NCBI GenBank assembly: GCA_948467735.1
Contig: CAOKFN010000037.1
Coordinates: 1-45,609, forward strand
Source: an uncultured bacterium
GTDB lineage: Bacteria; Bacillota; Clostridia; Lachnospirales; Lachnospiraceae
Direction: 5' to 3'
Length of the DNA: 45,609 bases
The translations under genes and the position numbers were made by a program. The notes under the pieces were generated by a model. It saw only the letters and a program-made list of their open reading frames with translations, did not search any database and was not told the DNA's origin. The stretch's first letter is position 1, and every line of letters begins with the position of its first letter. Shown here piece by piece: positions 1-8,959 of the stretch.

Positions 1-420
1 CGGAACAAGTTCCCGCAGGTGGGAACTGGAATAAAAACAGTTCCGTAACGGAAGCACAAGGTGTCCTTCGGACGCCTTTGGGAGAATTTACATCTGCGAC
101 CTATGCAGATGTAAATTGCTCCCCTATAAGGGCGCTGCAGCGGAGGAACCGGAACAAGTTCCCGCAGGCGGGAACTGGAATAAAAACAGTTCCGTAACGG
201 AAGCGCCCGGGAGAATTTACATCTGCGACCTAAGCAGATGTAAATTACTCCCCTATGGGGGCGTTGCAGTGGAGGAACGGAACAAGTTCCCGCAGGTGGG
301 AACTGGAATAAAAACAGTTCCGTAACGGAAGCGCCCGGGAGAATTTACATCTGCGACCTAAGCAGATGTAAATTACTCCCCTATGGGGGCGTTGCAGTGG
401 AGGAACGGAACTGGAATAGG
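1..420 (+). repeat. Tandem 128-bp structured repeat array forming the leader of the GH43 gene
   Basis: Units begin with CGGAACAAGTTCCCGC at 150 and 278, exactly 128 bp apart. A truncated unit begins at 406, and a longer first unit (1-149) may run past the window edge. Each full unit holds a short hairpin (TTCCCGC/GCGGGAA type), a TTCCGT/ACGGAA palindrome and a long stem-loop (80-123, 209-252, 337-380) closed by GGGAG/CTCCC. The first unit has an extra stem with a UUCG loop near 59-78 where later units have only GCCCG. The truncated last unit lacks the short hairpin and runs directly into GGAATAGGAG, the ribosome site of the next gene. The same architecture recurs at 28817-29077. Probably a structured RNA leader or a palindromic intergenic repeat family; function unknown. 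Confidence 0.85.
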
Positions 421-430
421 AGAAAAACAT

Positions 431-1378
431 ATGTCATATTCCGGCTATTTATTTGCACATTTTATAGGAGAACAGAAGGACGGGGAGCAGATTTATTTTT
501 CCTTAAGCCGCGACGGACTGCACTGGCAGGATTTGAACGGCGGGAAGCCCGTCCTGCGCAGTGAAATCGGGGAAAAAGGCGCCAGAGATCCTTTCCTGAT
601 TCGCTCCCCATGGGAGGGAAGGGACGGCAATGGAAAATATTACCTGATTGCCACCGACCTGCGCATTGAGGCGGGCAAGGGGTGGAACGCGGCCCAATTT
701 GCCGGAAGCCGGGATATCTTGGTGTGGGAATCGCAGGACTTGGTGGAATGGAAGGGGCCGAAAGCGCATACCGTTGGGATAGAAGGGGCGGGCTGTGTAT
801 GGGCGCCGGAGGCGATTTATGATGAAGCGGAGGACGCCGTTTTGGTATTCTGGGCGTCCATGGTGGAGAAGAAGCAGAGGATATATGCCGCGTACACAAA
901 GGATTTTAAGCGGTTTACGGAGCCTTTTTTGTTTTTGGAAAAGGAAAATCATGTCATAGACAGCACGATTATCCGTACAGCGGAAGGATATTATCGCTAT
1001 ACCAAGGACGAGACCACCAAAAATATTCGGGTGGATTTTGCCAAGACCCTGCGGCCGGAGGATTTTCATGAGATACCCTCCGTGACGCTGAGCGGGCTGT
1101 TCGGCGTGGAGGGACCTGAGATTTTTCTGTTTCATGACAGGGAGGGCTTTTGCCTGATGGTGGATAGGTTTGCCGCCCACAAGGGTTATCTGCCTCTGGT
1201 GACGGACAAGCTGGAATCGGGCGAGTTCAGGATTCTGGAAGATTCCGAATTTGACATGGGCGGCACAAAGAAGCGCCATGGAGGAATTCTGTCCGTGACA
1301 GAGGAGGAATATCAGCGTCTGGAGGCGGCGTTTTTGACGGAGCCTGTTTTTAGAAAACGGTCGGGAGATGGATTATGA
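431..1378 (+). CDS. Glycoside hydrolase family 43-like protein
   Basis: This 315-residue protein looks like a single-domain five-bladed beta-propeller glycosidase of the GH43 type (arabinofuranosidase/xylosidase-like). ARDPFL around residue 53 fits the pKa-modulating Asp region, and VWAPE around residue 127 fits the segment carrying the catalytic Glu. The N-terminal YLFAHFIGE stretch would be the first blade; the usual first-blade Asp is not obvious to me. There is no signal peptide, so a cytoplasmic enzyme acting on imported oligosaccharides is inferred. The ATG at 431 is chosen because AGGAG lies 10 bp upstream; a longer in-frame start would run into the repeat array. The end overlaps the next gene by 4 bp, so the two were probably co-translated. 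The exact substrate cannot be read from the sequence. Confidence 0.7.
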   Translation: MSYSGYLFAHFIGEQKDGEQIYFSLSRDGLHWQDLNGGKPVLRSEIGEKGARDPFLIRSPWEGRDGNGKYYLIATDLRIEAGKGWNAAQFAGSRDILVWESQDLVEWKGPKAHTVGIEGAGCVWAPEAIYDEAEDAVLVFWASMVEKKQRIYAAYTKDFKRFTEPFLFLEKENHVIDSTIIRTAEGYYRYTKDETTKNIRVDFAKTLRPEDFHEIPSVTLSGLFGVEGPEIFLFHDREGFCLMVDRFAAHKGYLPLVTDKLESGEFRILEDSEFDMGGTKKRHGGILSVTEEEYQRLEAAFLTEPVFRKRSGDGL

Positions 1379-2175
1379 AGCGCAATGTGAGTCTGGAGGA
1401 AATTTCAGATGGGCGTTTATATGGCGGCAATGACATGGTAAAGGCGGACTGCCATGGGTGCGAGGGCTGTCATGCATGCTGTACTGGAATGGGAAATTCC
1501 GTGATATTGGATCCTTATGATGCATATCGGTTTCAGCAGGGCTTGGGAAAAGGAATTTCACAGCTGTTTGCGGAAGGAATGCTGGAATTGAATGTGGTGG
1601 ACGGAATCATCCTTCCTAACTTGAAAATGTCAGGGAAGGGCGGACGATGTGCATTTTTAAATGAGGAGGGGCGATGCGGCATCCATGAGAGCAGGCCGGG
1701 ATTGTGCAGGCTGTTTCCGCTGGGGCGATATTACGAGGACGGTGAGTTTAAATATTTTCTATAGATAAAAGAATGCAGGGCGTCTAACCGCTCCAAAATA
1801 AAGGTGAGTAAGTGGATTGACACGCCGGATCAGAACCGATATTATAGATTTATCTGTGATTGGCACGGGCTGTTAAACCGGCTGGAGAAGGTGGTGACGG
1901 AAGCCCTGTTTGACAGCGGCGGGGCCGGAGCCGGGAAGACGCCGGAGACATACAGTGAGGCCGGGACTGAGGCGGCGCTGGAAACGAACAGAGGATCCGG
2001 GAGAACGGAGGAACTCTCTAAATCGTGGGAAGATAGTAAATTGGAAGAAGGAAAGCGGTTGAATGTACTGCTGGTGAAAACCTTTTTTCTGGAGCCTTAT
2101 ATGCCGGAGGAAGATTTTTATGAGCAGTTCACAGAGCGCATGGAAAGGTACCAAGCCAATTTTTCAAAGGGATAA
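1375..2175 (+). pseudogene. YkgJ-family cysteine-cluster protein interrupted by an in-frame amber codon
   Basis: The first part (1375-1764) carries the cysteine cluster CHGCEGCHACC and the later C-G-I-H-E-S-R-P-G-L-C segment typical of YkgJ/Fe-S or zinc-binding proteins. It ends at FKYFL followed by TAG (1762-1764). The same reading frame continues without another stop through KECRASNRSKIKVSKWIDTP to 2175. That is the expected continuation of this family, where a Gln usually follows FL, so a single C-to-T change of CAG to TAG explains the break. The downstream half also carries a Gly/Glu/Thr-rich low-complexity stretch (about 1910-2050). TAG ends other genes here (for example the kinase at 7680), so recoding is unlikely. 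A sequencing error is the main alternative. The start overlaps the upstream gene (ATGA arrangement). Confidence 0.75.
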
Positions 2176-2316
2176 GAAGTATAAAGCGGAAATCGGGCGC
2201 GGGTATGTTTGTGCGGCAATATTATTATAAGAAGCGGGGCGGCTTTCTATCATCGAATGCGGCGCATAGGAACGCGTCAGGTTCCGATAAGCTATAGTGT
2301 GACGGGTGAGAGGACG

Positions 2317-3792
2317 ATGGAACCTTTAGTTTCGATTATTGTGCCGATATATAATGGGCAGGATTTTTTGGAACGCTGTATCAACAGCGTATTGGCACAG
2401 GAGTATACGAATTTTGAGCTGATTCTGGTGGATGATGGGAGCAGCGACGGTTCGGGAGCTATCTGCGATGCTTTCTCGGAACGTGACGCGCGGGTTCGAG
2501 TCATCCACAAGGAAAATACGGGGGTATCCGACAGCAGGAATCAGGCGTTAAATCAGGCAAAAGGAGAATATCTGCAGTTCCTTGACAGCGACGACTGGCT
2601 GGCGCCGGGCGCCACCAGACAGTTTGTGCGCAGTGTGCTGCTGCATGACAGCGATATGGTAATTGCGGATTTTTATCGTGTGATTGGGGAAACTATTTCC
2701 CATAAAGGAGATATTGAAAAGGAAGAACTGCTTACCCGAGAGGAATTTGCCGGGTATATGATGGAAAATCCAGCAGATTTTTATTACGGCGTGTTGTGGA
2801 ATAAACTGTATCGCAGAGATATTATAGAGAAGAATCGGCTGCGCATGGACGCGAATATCAGCTGGTGTGAAGATTTTATTTTTAATCTGGAATATCTTAG
2901 ACACTGCCGGACAATTTATGCGCTTCAGGCCCCTGTCTATTATTATGTAAAGACAAAGGGCAGTCTGGTGAACAGTCAAAGTGTCAGCATCAATAATACG
3001 ATTCGGATGAAGCTGAATGTATTTGAGTATTACCAGCAGTTTTACAAAGAAGTCTATGATGAGAAAAGTTATGAGGAAATCCGTTTTCAGGTGTACCGCT
3101 TTCTGCTGACATATGCGAAGGACGGCTTCGTGCCTCCTGCATTCCTGCCGGGGGCAAAAAAGCTGGGACAGGAGCATCTTTCCACAGTGATTCAGGAAGC
3201 GCTGGAAGGGGATGGAATGGCGCTGGATTATTATCGTTATCGCAAGCTTTGGGAGAGGTATTGTGAAATTACCGCCATAAAGAATGATATGACTCTGGAG
3301 GAAGTTCAGGTGCTGGCATATCTGAATCAGGGACTGGTTATCAGCGGGCAGAGTCAGCTTGCGGATTTGACCGGAATCTCCAAAAGGAAACTGGGAAGCG
3401 TGATACAGAAATTGGAAAAAAGGGAGCTGGTAAGGCGGGTTAATTGGAAGAAGGAATTGGCCGCTGCCCGTAAGGAGGCCGCCGCCGGGAAACGCGCGGC
3501 AGGCAGGGGCGAAGCGCGGGCCGTCAAGGAGGACGCCGCGGGAAGGAGCGAAGCGCGGGCCGCCGTCAAGGCGGATGCCGGAGGAGAAAGACGGGCTGCC
3601 GTCAAGGAGGGAGCGAGGCCGACGGTTTACGAACTTCTGCCGGAGGCGGCGCAGGTAATCAGGGACTTGGAAACGGCGGAAAAAGATTTCGATGAGATAT
3701 GGCTGCGAAATTTGAGCGAGAAGGAAAAGGCTGGCTTTCGGAAATTCTCCGGGAAAGTACGGGAGAATGTGAAAAGCTTTTTGAGAGGATGA
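2317..3792 (+). CDS. Family 2 glycosyltransferase fused to a winged-helix domain
   Basis: The 491-residue protein starts with a classical GT2 (GT-A fold) domain: SIIVPIYNG, LVDDGSSDGS at 38-47 and the DxD-type FLDSDDW at 88-94. It would transfer a sugar from a nucleotide-sugar to a glycan or surface polymer. After about residue 320 comes a MarR-like winged helix (SQLADLTGISKRKLGSVI, then LEKRELVRRV). The wing is interrupted at about 381-434 by an Ala/Arg/Glu/Lys repeat insert before the chain resumes with TVYELLPEAAQVI, which reads like a MarR wing and dimer helix. The ATG at 2317 is preferred (GAGAGG just upstream) over an in-frame start at 2209. No membrane segment is seen. The GT2 call is firm; a regulatory role for the winged helix is inference. 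Confidence 0.85.
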   Translation: MEPLVSIIVPIYNGQDFLERCINSVLAQEYTNFELILVDDGSSDGSGAICDAFSERDARVRVIHKENTGVSDSRNQALNQAKGEYLQFLDSDDWLAPGATRQFVRSVLLHDSDMVIADFYRVIGETISHKGDIEKEELLTREEFAGYMMENPADFYYGVLWNKLYRRDIIEKNRLRMDANISWCEDFIFNLEYLRHCRTIYALQAPVYYYVKTKGSLVNSQSVSINNTIRMKLNVFEYYQQFYKEVYDEKSYEEIRFQVYRFLLTYAKDGFVPPAFLPGAKKLGQEHLSTVIQEALEGDGMALDYYRYRKLWERYCEITAIKNDMTLEEVQVLAYLNQGLVISGQSQLADLTGISKRKLGSVIQKLEKRELVRRVNWKKELAAARKEAAAGKRAAGRGEARAVKEDAAGRSEARAAVKADAGGERRAAVKEGARPTVYELLPEAAQVIRDLETAEKDFDEIWLRNLSEKEKAGFRKFSGKVRENVKSFLRG

Positions 3793-3810
3793 AAGGAAAT
3801 ATTGAAATAG

Positions 3811-5082
3811 ATGGAGACGGAAGAAGAATGTCGTGATCAGCGCAGAGAACGGATTAAGGAAATGAAAAAAGAGAAGCGGCGGGCAGAGCTGCTTCGCAAA
3901 TGCATTGGACTTGCCGCGATAGCGCTGGCTGGTTTTGGAGGAAGCTTTCTGGGAGTCGGCGGGGCGGCTTTTATCAATAAAGCCGCGGCACAGGAGATGC
4001 AGGAGGGACAGTCGGCCGCTAAGGATATTGAAGGGAGAAAACCTGAGACGGCAGATTCTTTGGAATCCGCAGCGGCGAAGCATAGGGCAGCGCTGAATTC
4101 TGAACAGAATATGGCCGCGGGCGGAGCGGCCGCCATGGAGAAAAAGATGCTTGGAAAGGCGGGGATGCCGGAAAGCGACGGCGGTCTTGACGAATCGGGA
4201 GCAGCCGCGGACGGAGCCGTGCCCGCGGGAGGAATAGCGGTCGAAGCGATTTACACAAGCGTGCCGCTGTTTGAGGTTCACAGTACCGTGAATACCACAG
4301 GGTTTCAGGATACGATTGCCAGTCGTTACGGAATTATGATAGATGTGGAGAATGGCGAGATCTTGGCAGAACAGGATGCGCGGGAACGGATGAACCCTGC
4401 TTCCATGACCAAAATATTGACCCTTCTGGTGGCGGCTGAGCATGTTTCATGGGAGGAATTGGACAATACGCAGACGATTACCATAGACATTACGGATTAC
4501 TGTTATCTCAATAACTGCAGCATTGCGGGACATGCTCTGGGGGAAGCAGTGACCGTCCGAGACCTGTTTTATGGAACGATACTTCCGTCGGGGGCGGATT
4601 CTGCCATGTCGCTGGCAGTCTATGTGGCGGGTTCTCAGGAAGCGTTCGTGGATTTGATGAATGAAAAGCTGGAAGAGATGGGGCTGGCGGAAACTACTCA
4701 TTTTACCAACTGTGTGGGAATGTATGATGAGGAACATTACAGTACCGCATATGACATTGCCATGATATTAAAAGCGGCGGCGGATAATGAATTCTGCAGG
4801 GAAGTGCTTTCCAGACATATTTACAAAACGGAGGCCACGGAGCAGAATCCGGAAGGGCTGTGGGTTGCCAATAAGTTTCTGCGCAATATCCAGGAACTGG
4901 ACGCTCATGGGGAAGTGCTGTGCGCTAAGACCGGTTATGTGACAGAGTCAGGCTGCTGCGCGGCCAGTCTCTGCCTTGGAAATGACGGCAGAGAATATCT
5001 GTGCGTGACGGCGGGGGCGCCCACCAGCAAAGTCTGTATGCAGGATCAGGCGGAGCTTTACCGGACTTTTATTTCGGAATGA
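3811..5082 (+). CDS. D-alanyl-D-alanine carboxypeptidase (peptidase S11, penicillin-binding protein)
   Basis: The protein has 423 residues. An N-terminal charged segment (1-30) is followed by one membrane helix (about 31-55), then an Ala/Gly/Glu-rich linker, then a serine-type DD-peptidase domain. The catalytic motifs are S198-M-T-K201 (in NPASMTKIL), S260-G-A-D in place of the usual SxN, and K373-T-G. Such enzymes trim the terminal D-Ala of peptidoglycan pentapeptides outside the membrane. The SGAD variant replaces the Asn with Ala; I believe related S11 proteins carry this, but I could not check. The long low-complexity linker (about 60-140) fits the repeat expansion seen elsewhere in this window. 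It sits 18 bp after the glycosyltransferase and 54 bp before the kinase, so a shared transcript is likely. Confidence 0.85.
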   Translation: METEEECRDQRRERIKEMKKEKRRAELLRKCIGLAAIALAGFGGSFLGVGGAAFINKAAAQEMQEGQSAAKDIEGRKPETADSLESAAAKHRAALNSEQNMAAGGAAAMEKKMLGKAGMPESDGGLDESGAAADGAVPAGGIAVEAIYTSVPLFEVHSTVNTTGFQDTIASRYGIMIDVENGEILAEQDARERMNPASMTKILTLLVAAEHVSWEELDNTQTITIDITDYCYLNNCSIAGHALGEAVTVRDLFYGTILPSGADSAMSLAVYVAGSQEAFVDLMNEKLEEMGLAETTHFTNCVGMYDEEHYSTAYDIAMILKAAADNEFCREVLSRHIYKTEATEQNPEGLWVANKFLRNIQELDAHGEVLCAKTGYVTESGCCAASLCLGNDGREYLCVTAGAPTSKVCMQDQAELYRTFISE

Positions 5083-5136
5083 TATTTGGGTGCGGCAGGG
5101 TTATCAATAAAAATATATAAAGGGCAGGTGATTCTA

Positions 5137-7680
5137 ATGTTCCGGCAGACCAAAAAAGTATTAATCGTCAGTCTCACTTGTATGATTATATTGTGTTCCA
5201 TAGTTTTTGCGTGGATACTGACGTCTATGAGTGGAAAAAGTCAGGAAGCAATTACCGATATCGGCGAGATCTATATGTCGGAAATGAGCAGGCAGTTAAA
5301 ACAGAAATTCAGCTCCATATTGGAACTGCGTCTGTCTCAGGTGGAAGGTATTATCAGAAGGACTCCGCCGGGTTCCACTGCGGATTTAAAGGAAATGCGC
5401 GAGGAACTGGCATTGAGCGCTTCCGTGAGAGAGTTTGAGTATCTCGGGCTGTATGACAAGGACGGAAAAGGTGAAATCCTTTATGGGGACCCGATTCGGC
5501 TTGTGGACGAGGATGCATTTCGGAGGGCGCTGCAGGATCCGGAACAGAAGGTAGCCGGCGGAGTAAACGCCGCAGGTGAAAAAATACTTTTACTGCTTGT
5601 GGACGCCGTTTATGAGATGGAAACCGGAGAAAACAGCGTGGTCATTGCCGCGGGAATTCCTATGGACTATGTCAGCAACGCGTTATTTTTAAATGAAGAA
5701 GATTCCTTGGTCTATTCACATATTATCAGCGACGACGGCAGTTATGTGGTTCGCAGCGGCGACGCCTTTCGGGAAAATTATTTTCATCGGATTGAGGAAG
5801 TTTTTCTGGAATTAAACGGGAAAAAGCCGGAGGATTACATTAGCGAGCTGAAGGCGGCCATAAAGGCCGATGAGGATTATTCCGCGGTTGTACTTACGGA
5901 TGAGAGTCAGCATCATTTGTATGGAACCTGTCTTCCCAATTCGGAATGGTATCTGATAACAATTATGCCCCACGGCACATTGGATAATGCCATTCATAAC
6001 CTTGGACAGCGGCGTGTCCTCACCATGATGGCGTCATTCAGCGTGATTCTTGCCGGAGTGGTGATTGTCTTTATCATTTATTTTCGACTTTCCCAGCAGC
6101 AGATGCGGGCATTGGATAAAGCAAAGGAAGAAGCGATCCGGGCAAATAAGGCAAAGAGCGAATTCCTTTCCAATATGAGCCATGATATCAGGACGCCCAT
6201 GAACGGAATTGTGGGAATGACGTCCATTGCCATTACCAATATTGACGATCTGCCGCGAGTGAAGGACTGTTTAAAGAAGATTTCGCTTTCCAGCAAGCAT
6301 CTTCTGGGGTTGATTAACGATGTTTTGGACATGTCCAAAATTGAAAGCGGAAAATTGACCCTGAATATGGAACAGCTTTCCCTTCGGGACGTCATGGAAA
6401 ATATGGTAAATATTATCCGGCCGCAGGTCAATGCCAGACGGCAGCATTTCGATATATTCATTCAGGAAATACAAGCGGAAGAAGTGCATTGCGACAGTGT
6501 GCGTCTCAATCAGGTCCTGATTAACCTTCTGTCCAACGCGGTAAAATTTACCCCCGAAGAAGGAAGAATCAATGTGTATTTATCACAGGAAGCCTCTCAA
6601 CTGGGCGAGGGTTATGTGCGCTGCCACTTTAGGGTAAAAGACACCGGAATCGGCATGACGCCGGAATTTAAGGAAAAAATATTTGACACCTTTACCCGGG
6701 AGGACAATGCCAGAGTGGGCAAGACGGAAGGAACCGGCCTTGGCATGGCGATTACCAAATGCATTGTGGACGCCATGCAGGGAACGATTGAGGTCGAGAG
6801 CAGGCCGGGGGAAGGAAGCGAATTTCATGTGGTCTTGGATTTGCAGAAGGCCCTTGTGGCAGAGGATGATATGATGCTGCCTCCTTGGAATATGCTGGTA
6901 GTGGATAATAACGAAGATCTGTGTGTCAGCGCCGCCGCTGCTTTGAAGGAAATCGGCGTGGAGGCAGAATGGGTTCTGGACGGAAAGACGGCAGTAGAAA
7001 TGGTAGAAAAGCGTCATAAGGAAAATAACGACTATCACTTTGTTCTGCTGGATTGGAAGATGCCGGGAATGGATGGATTGGAGACAACTCGGGAGATACG
7101 AAAGCGGGTCGGGGACAAGGTGCCCATTTTGATTATTTCCGCCTATGATTGGAGCGATATCGAAGAGGAAGCCAGGGCCGCGGGCGCCTGTGGATTTGTG
7201 TCCAAGCCGTTGTTTAAATCGAGTTTATACCTTGGCTTAAGCCATTTTTCGGAAGAGGATATTGTAAAGAAGGAGCATCAGGTAAAAGAAAAGCTTGATT
7301 TGAGCGGAAAACGTATTCTGCTGGCGGAAGATAACGAACTAAACTGGGAGATTGCCAATGAAATCCTTACTTCCGCGGGGTTTGAAGTGGAGCTGGCGGA
7401 GAACGGCCAGATATGCGTGGACAAGTTCAGCCAATCTCAAGAGGGTTATTATGATGTGATTTTAATGGACCTTCGCATGCCGGTTATGAACGGTTATGAC
7501 GCTACAGTTGCGATACGCGCTTTGAAGCGGACGGATGCGGGACTTCCCATCATTGCCATGACGGCCGATGCCTTTTCGGAGGACGTTCAGCGCTGTATGG
7601 AATGCGGTATGAACGCACATATTTCAAAGCCCATTGACGTGGAGCTGTTGATGGAGCAGCTTAGAAAGTTTTTGGGGTAG
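5137..7680 (+). CDS. Membrane hybrid sensor histidine kinase with two receiver domains
   Basis: The 847-residue protein has a membrane helix near the N-terminus, an extracellular Cache-like sensor of about 250 residues and a second helix (LTMMASFSVILAGVVIVF). These are followed by HisKA with H349 in NMSHDIRTPMNG and an HATPase domain with LINLLSNAVKF, DTGIGM and GTGLGMAITK. Two receiver domains carry phospho-acceptor Asp at about 639 (LLDWKMPGMDG) and 778 (LMDLRMPVMNG). Receiver 1 has VVDNNED instead of the usual acidic pair plus Asn, so its metal site differs slightly. The ATG at 5137 is chosen because it gives a normal membrane signal and has GGGCAGG upstream; a TTG 51 bp earlier is possible. 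No output DNA-binding domain is present, so a downstream Hpt or response regulator elsewhere is inferred. A strong terminator follows at 7689. Confidence 0.9.
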   Translation: MFRQTKKVLIVSLTCMIILCSIVFAWILTSMSGKSQEAITDIGEIYMSEMSRQLKQKFSSILELRLSQVEGIIRRTPPGSTADLKEMREELALSASVREFEYLGLYDKDGKGEILYGDPIRLVDEDAFRRALQDPEQKVAGGVNAAGEKILLLLVDAVYEMETGENSVVIAAGIPMDYVSNALFLNEEDSLVYSHIISDDGSYVVRSGDAFRENYFHRIEEVFLELNGKKPEDYISELKAAIKADEDYSAVVLTDESQHHLYGTCLPNSEWYLITIMPHGTLDNAIHNLGQRRVLTMMASFSVILAGVVIVFIIYFRLSQQQMRALDKAKEEAIRANKAKSEFLSNMSHDIRTPMNGIVGMTSIAITNIDDLPRVKDCLKKISLSSKHLLGLINDVLDMSKIESGKLTLNMEQLSLRDVMENMVNIIRPQVNARRQHFDIFIQEIQAEEVHCDSVRLNQVLINLLSNAVKFTPEEGRINVYLSQEASQLGEGYVRCHFRVKDTGIGMTPEFKEKIFDTFTREDNARVGKTEGTGLGMAITKCIVDAMQGTIEVESRPGEGSEFHVVLDLQKALVAEDDMMLPPWNMLVVDNNEDLCVSAAAALKEIGVEAEWVLDGKTAVEMVEKRHKENNDYHFVLLDWKMPGMDGLETTREIRKRVGDKVPILIISAYDWSDIEEEARAAGACGFVSKPLFKSSLYLGLSHFSEEDIVKKEHQVKEKLDLSGKRILLAEDNELNWEIANEILTSAGFEVELAENGQICVDKFSQSQEGYYDVILMDLRMPVMNGYDATVAIRALKRTDAGLPIIAMTADAFSEDVQRCMECGMNAHISKPIDVELLMEQLRKFLG

Positions 7681-7688
7681 ACATAGAA

Positions 7689-7742
7689 AAAACCTTCCCT
7701 TTGGTTTAACGCAAAGCTGAAACCAAGGGGGAGGTTTTCAGA
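7689..7742 (+). terminator. Intrinsic terminator after the hybrid kinase
   Basis: Two 19-nt arms (7689-7707 and 7720-7738) pair completely, with two G-U wobbles, around a 12-nt loop. The last four bases of the right arm are TTTT. It starts 9 bp after the kinase stop codon, so it ends the transcript of the surface-glycan and cell-wall block. Confidence 0.8.
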
Positions 7743-7765
7743 ATTTACTTTAAAATAATATGTGA

Positions 7766-7784
7766 GCCGCCGGAGGCGGCGTTT
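7766..7784 (+). terminator. Short GC hairpin with T-tract
   Basis: GCCGCC (7766-7771) pairs with GGCGGC (7775-7780) around GGA, followed by GTTTT. It may back up the terminator 25 bp upstream or end another short transcript. It lies between the kinase and the HNH gene. Confidence 0.5.
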
Positions 7785-7840
7785 TAAGACAAAGCTATCT
7801 AAAAGGAGGGAAAGCGGACGGGAAGTCTGCTTAAGGAAAT

Positions 7841-8959
7841 ATGCAGCTGCCATATTCCGGTGAATTGGAAGTACAATATTTAAGCAGATTGTTTGATAAT
7901 ACCAGTGAAAGTTATAAGTATTTCTGGTTTCAAGCGATTGTTTCCAAGGTATTGGGGGGTAAGATATTTATTACATATGAAGAACTGGTCAACGAAATGA
8001 TAGCCGACGCATGGTATATGGTAACGGAATATCATTTAAACTTAGGGCCGAAGGATACGTTAGAAGGTCTGGTGAATTATCTACAGGAAATCTCTCAAAT
8101 GAAATCTTCTGAAAAGAAGGACAATATCATCAATTACTTGAAAAATTGTAAGGATAAAGAAGTGTTAAGGCGCAAGCGAATATTGACCAAAAATGTTCCG
8201 TATCGCATTCAAGCCCCCTTTATGAATCATGTGAAGGGGAAAGAATGGGATGTGTCTGAAAGCGAACTGATTGCTAAAATTAACTCGGAAAGCAGGTTAA
8301 TGTATTATTTTGATAGATTAAACGGTATGAATACCACCATCCGTATTCATCAGGAATGGATTGCATATATACAAAAAAATCAGGAGATTATGAAAGGCTG
8401 GCTTCAATATCGAATGATTTTGTATTTGCAGAGACGCAATCCAAGCGTTCCGGGAATTGCGGATAAATTAAATCCTCCGCAGGAGCGCAGGCTTGAGAAG
8501 GTTCAGAAATATTGGAAAATGCTGCTTGCCCTGAGGCCGATGGCAGAGATATATGGGCATCAAATATTGGATGAAAAAGATATTTCCATAGACCATTTTG
8601 TGCCGTGGTCTTATGTGGCGCATGATGAGTTTTGGAATCTGCATCCGACCACGAGAAGCATAAACAGCAGCAAGAGCAATCATCTACCCGATTGGAATAC
8701 TTATTTTCCACTGCTTGTCCGACAGGAATACTTATCTTATGAGATGCTCTGGAAATATGACGTGATTCACAGTGAATTTGAAAAATGTGCAAAAGAGCAT
8801 TTGAATAATGATGAGATACGGAGAAAGGTGTATAGGAAAGGTCAGACTCTCCCTGAATTTTCCGCTGTTTTAGAAGAAATCCTGCATCCAATTTATATTT
8901 CCGCCCAAAACTGCGGTTTTAAAAATTGGATTTACTCAGAGGGAGAAAAGAAACTATGA
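7841..8959 (+). CDS. HNH endonuclease domain protein
   Basis: The 372-residue protein has a C-terminal-half HNH motif: SIDHFVPWSYVAHDEFWNL, then TTRSINSSKSNHLP. This has the conserved DH, PWS, WNL and N..KS..LP pattern of HNH nucleases. The N-terminal 240 residues are helical and lack a motif I recognise. Such proteins are metal-dependent DNA nucleases found in defence islands, phages and restriction systems; no clear partner is visible here. The upstream ribosome site is AAGGAAAT. Its stop overlaps the start of a methyltransferase remnant (ATGATGA), so the two may once have formed a two-gene unit. Base composition is more AT-rich than its neighbours, which suggests acquisition by transfer. 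Confidence 0.7.
   Translation: MQLPYSGELEVQYLSRLFDNTSESYKYFWFQAIVSKVLGGKIFITYEELVNEMIADAWYMVTEYHLNLGPKDTLEGLVNYLQEISQMKSSEKKDNIINYLKNCKDKEVLRRKRILTKNVPYRIQAPFMNHVKGKEWDVSESELIAKINSESRLMYYFDRLNGMNTTIRIHQEWIAYIQKNQEIMKGWLQYRMILYLQRRNPSVPGIADKLNPPQERRLEKVQKYWKMLLALRPMAEIYGHQILDEKDISIDHFVPWSYVAHDEFWNLHPTTRSINSSKSNHLPDWNTYFPLLVRQEYLSYEMLWKYDVIHSEFEKCAKEHLNNDEIRRKVYRKGQTLPEFSAVLEEILHPIYISAQNCGFKNWIYSEGEKKL

Noticed and set aside
116..325. Open frame across the first repeat array
   Set aside because: It is made of the repeated hairpin units and repeats its own peptide; no gene-like composition or ribosome site.
1762..1764. Amber recoding to pyrrolysine or a suppressor system
   Set aside because: TAG is used as an ordinary stop elsewhere in the window, no Pyl genes were seen, and family context expects Gln.
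2548..4443. 631-residue minus-strand open frame
   Set aside because: It lies opposite two clear genes (glycosyltransferase and carboxypeptidase) and shows no motif; a codon-bias shadow.
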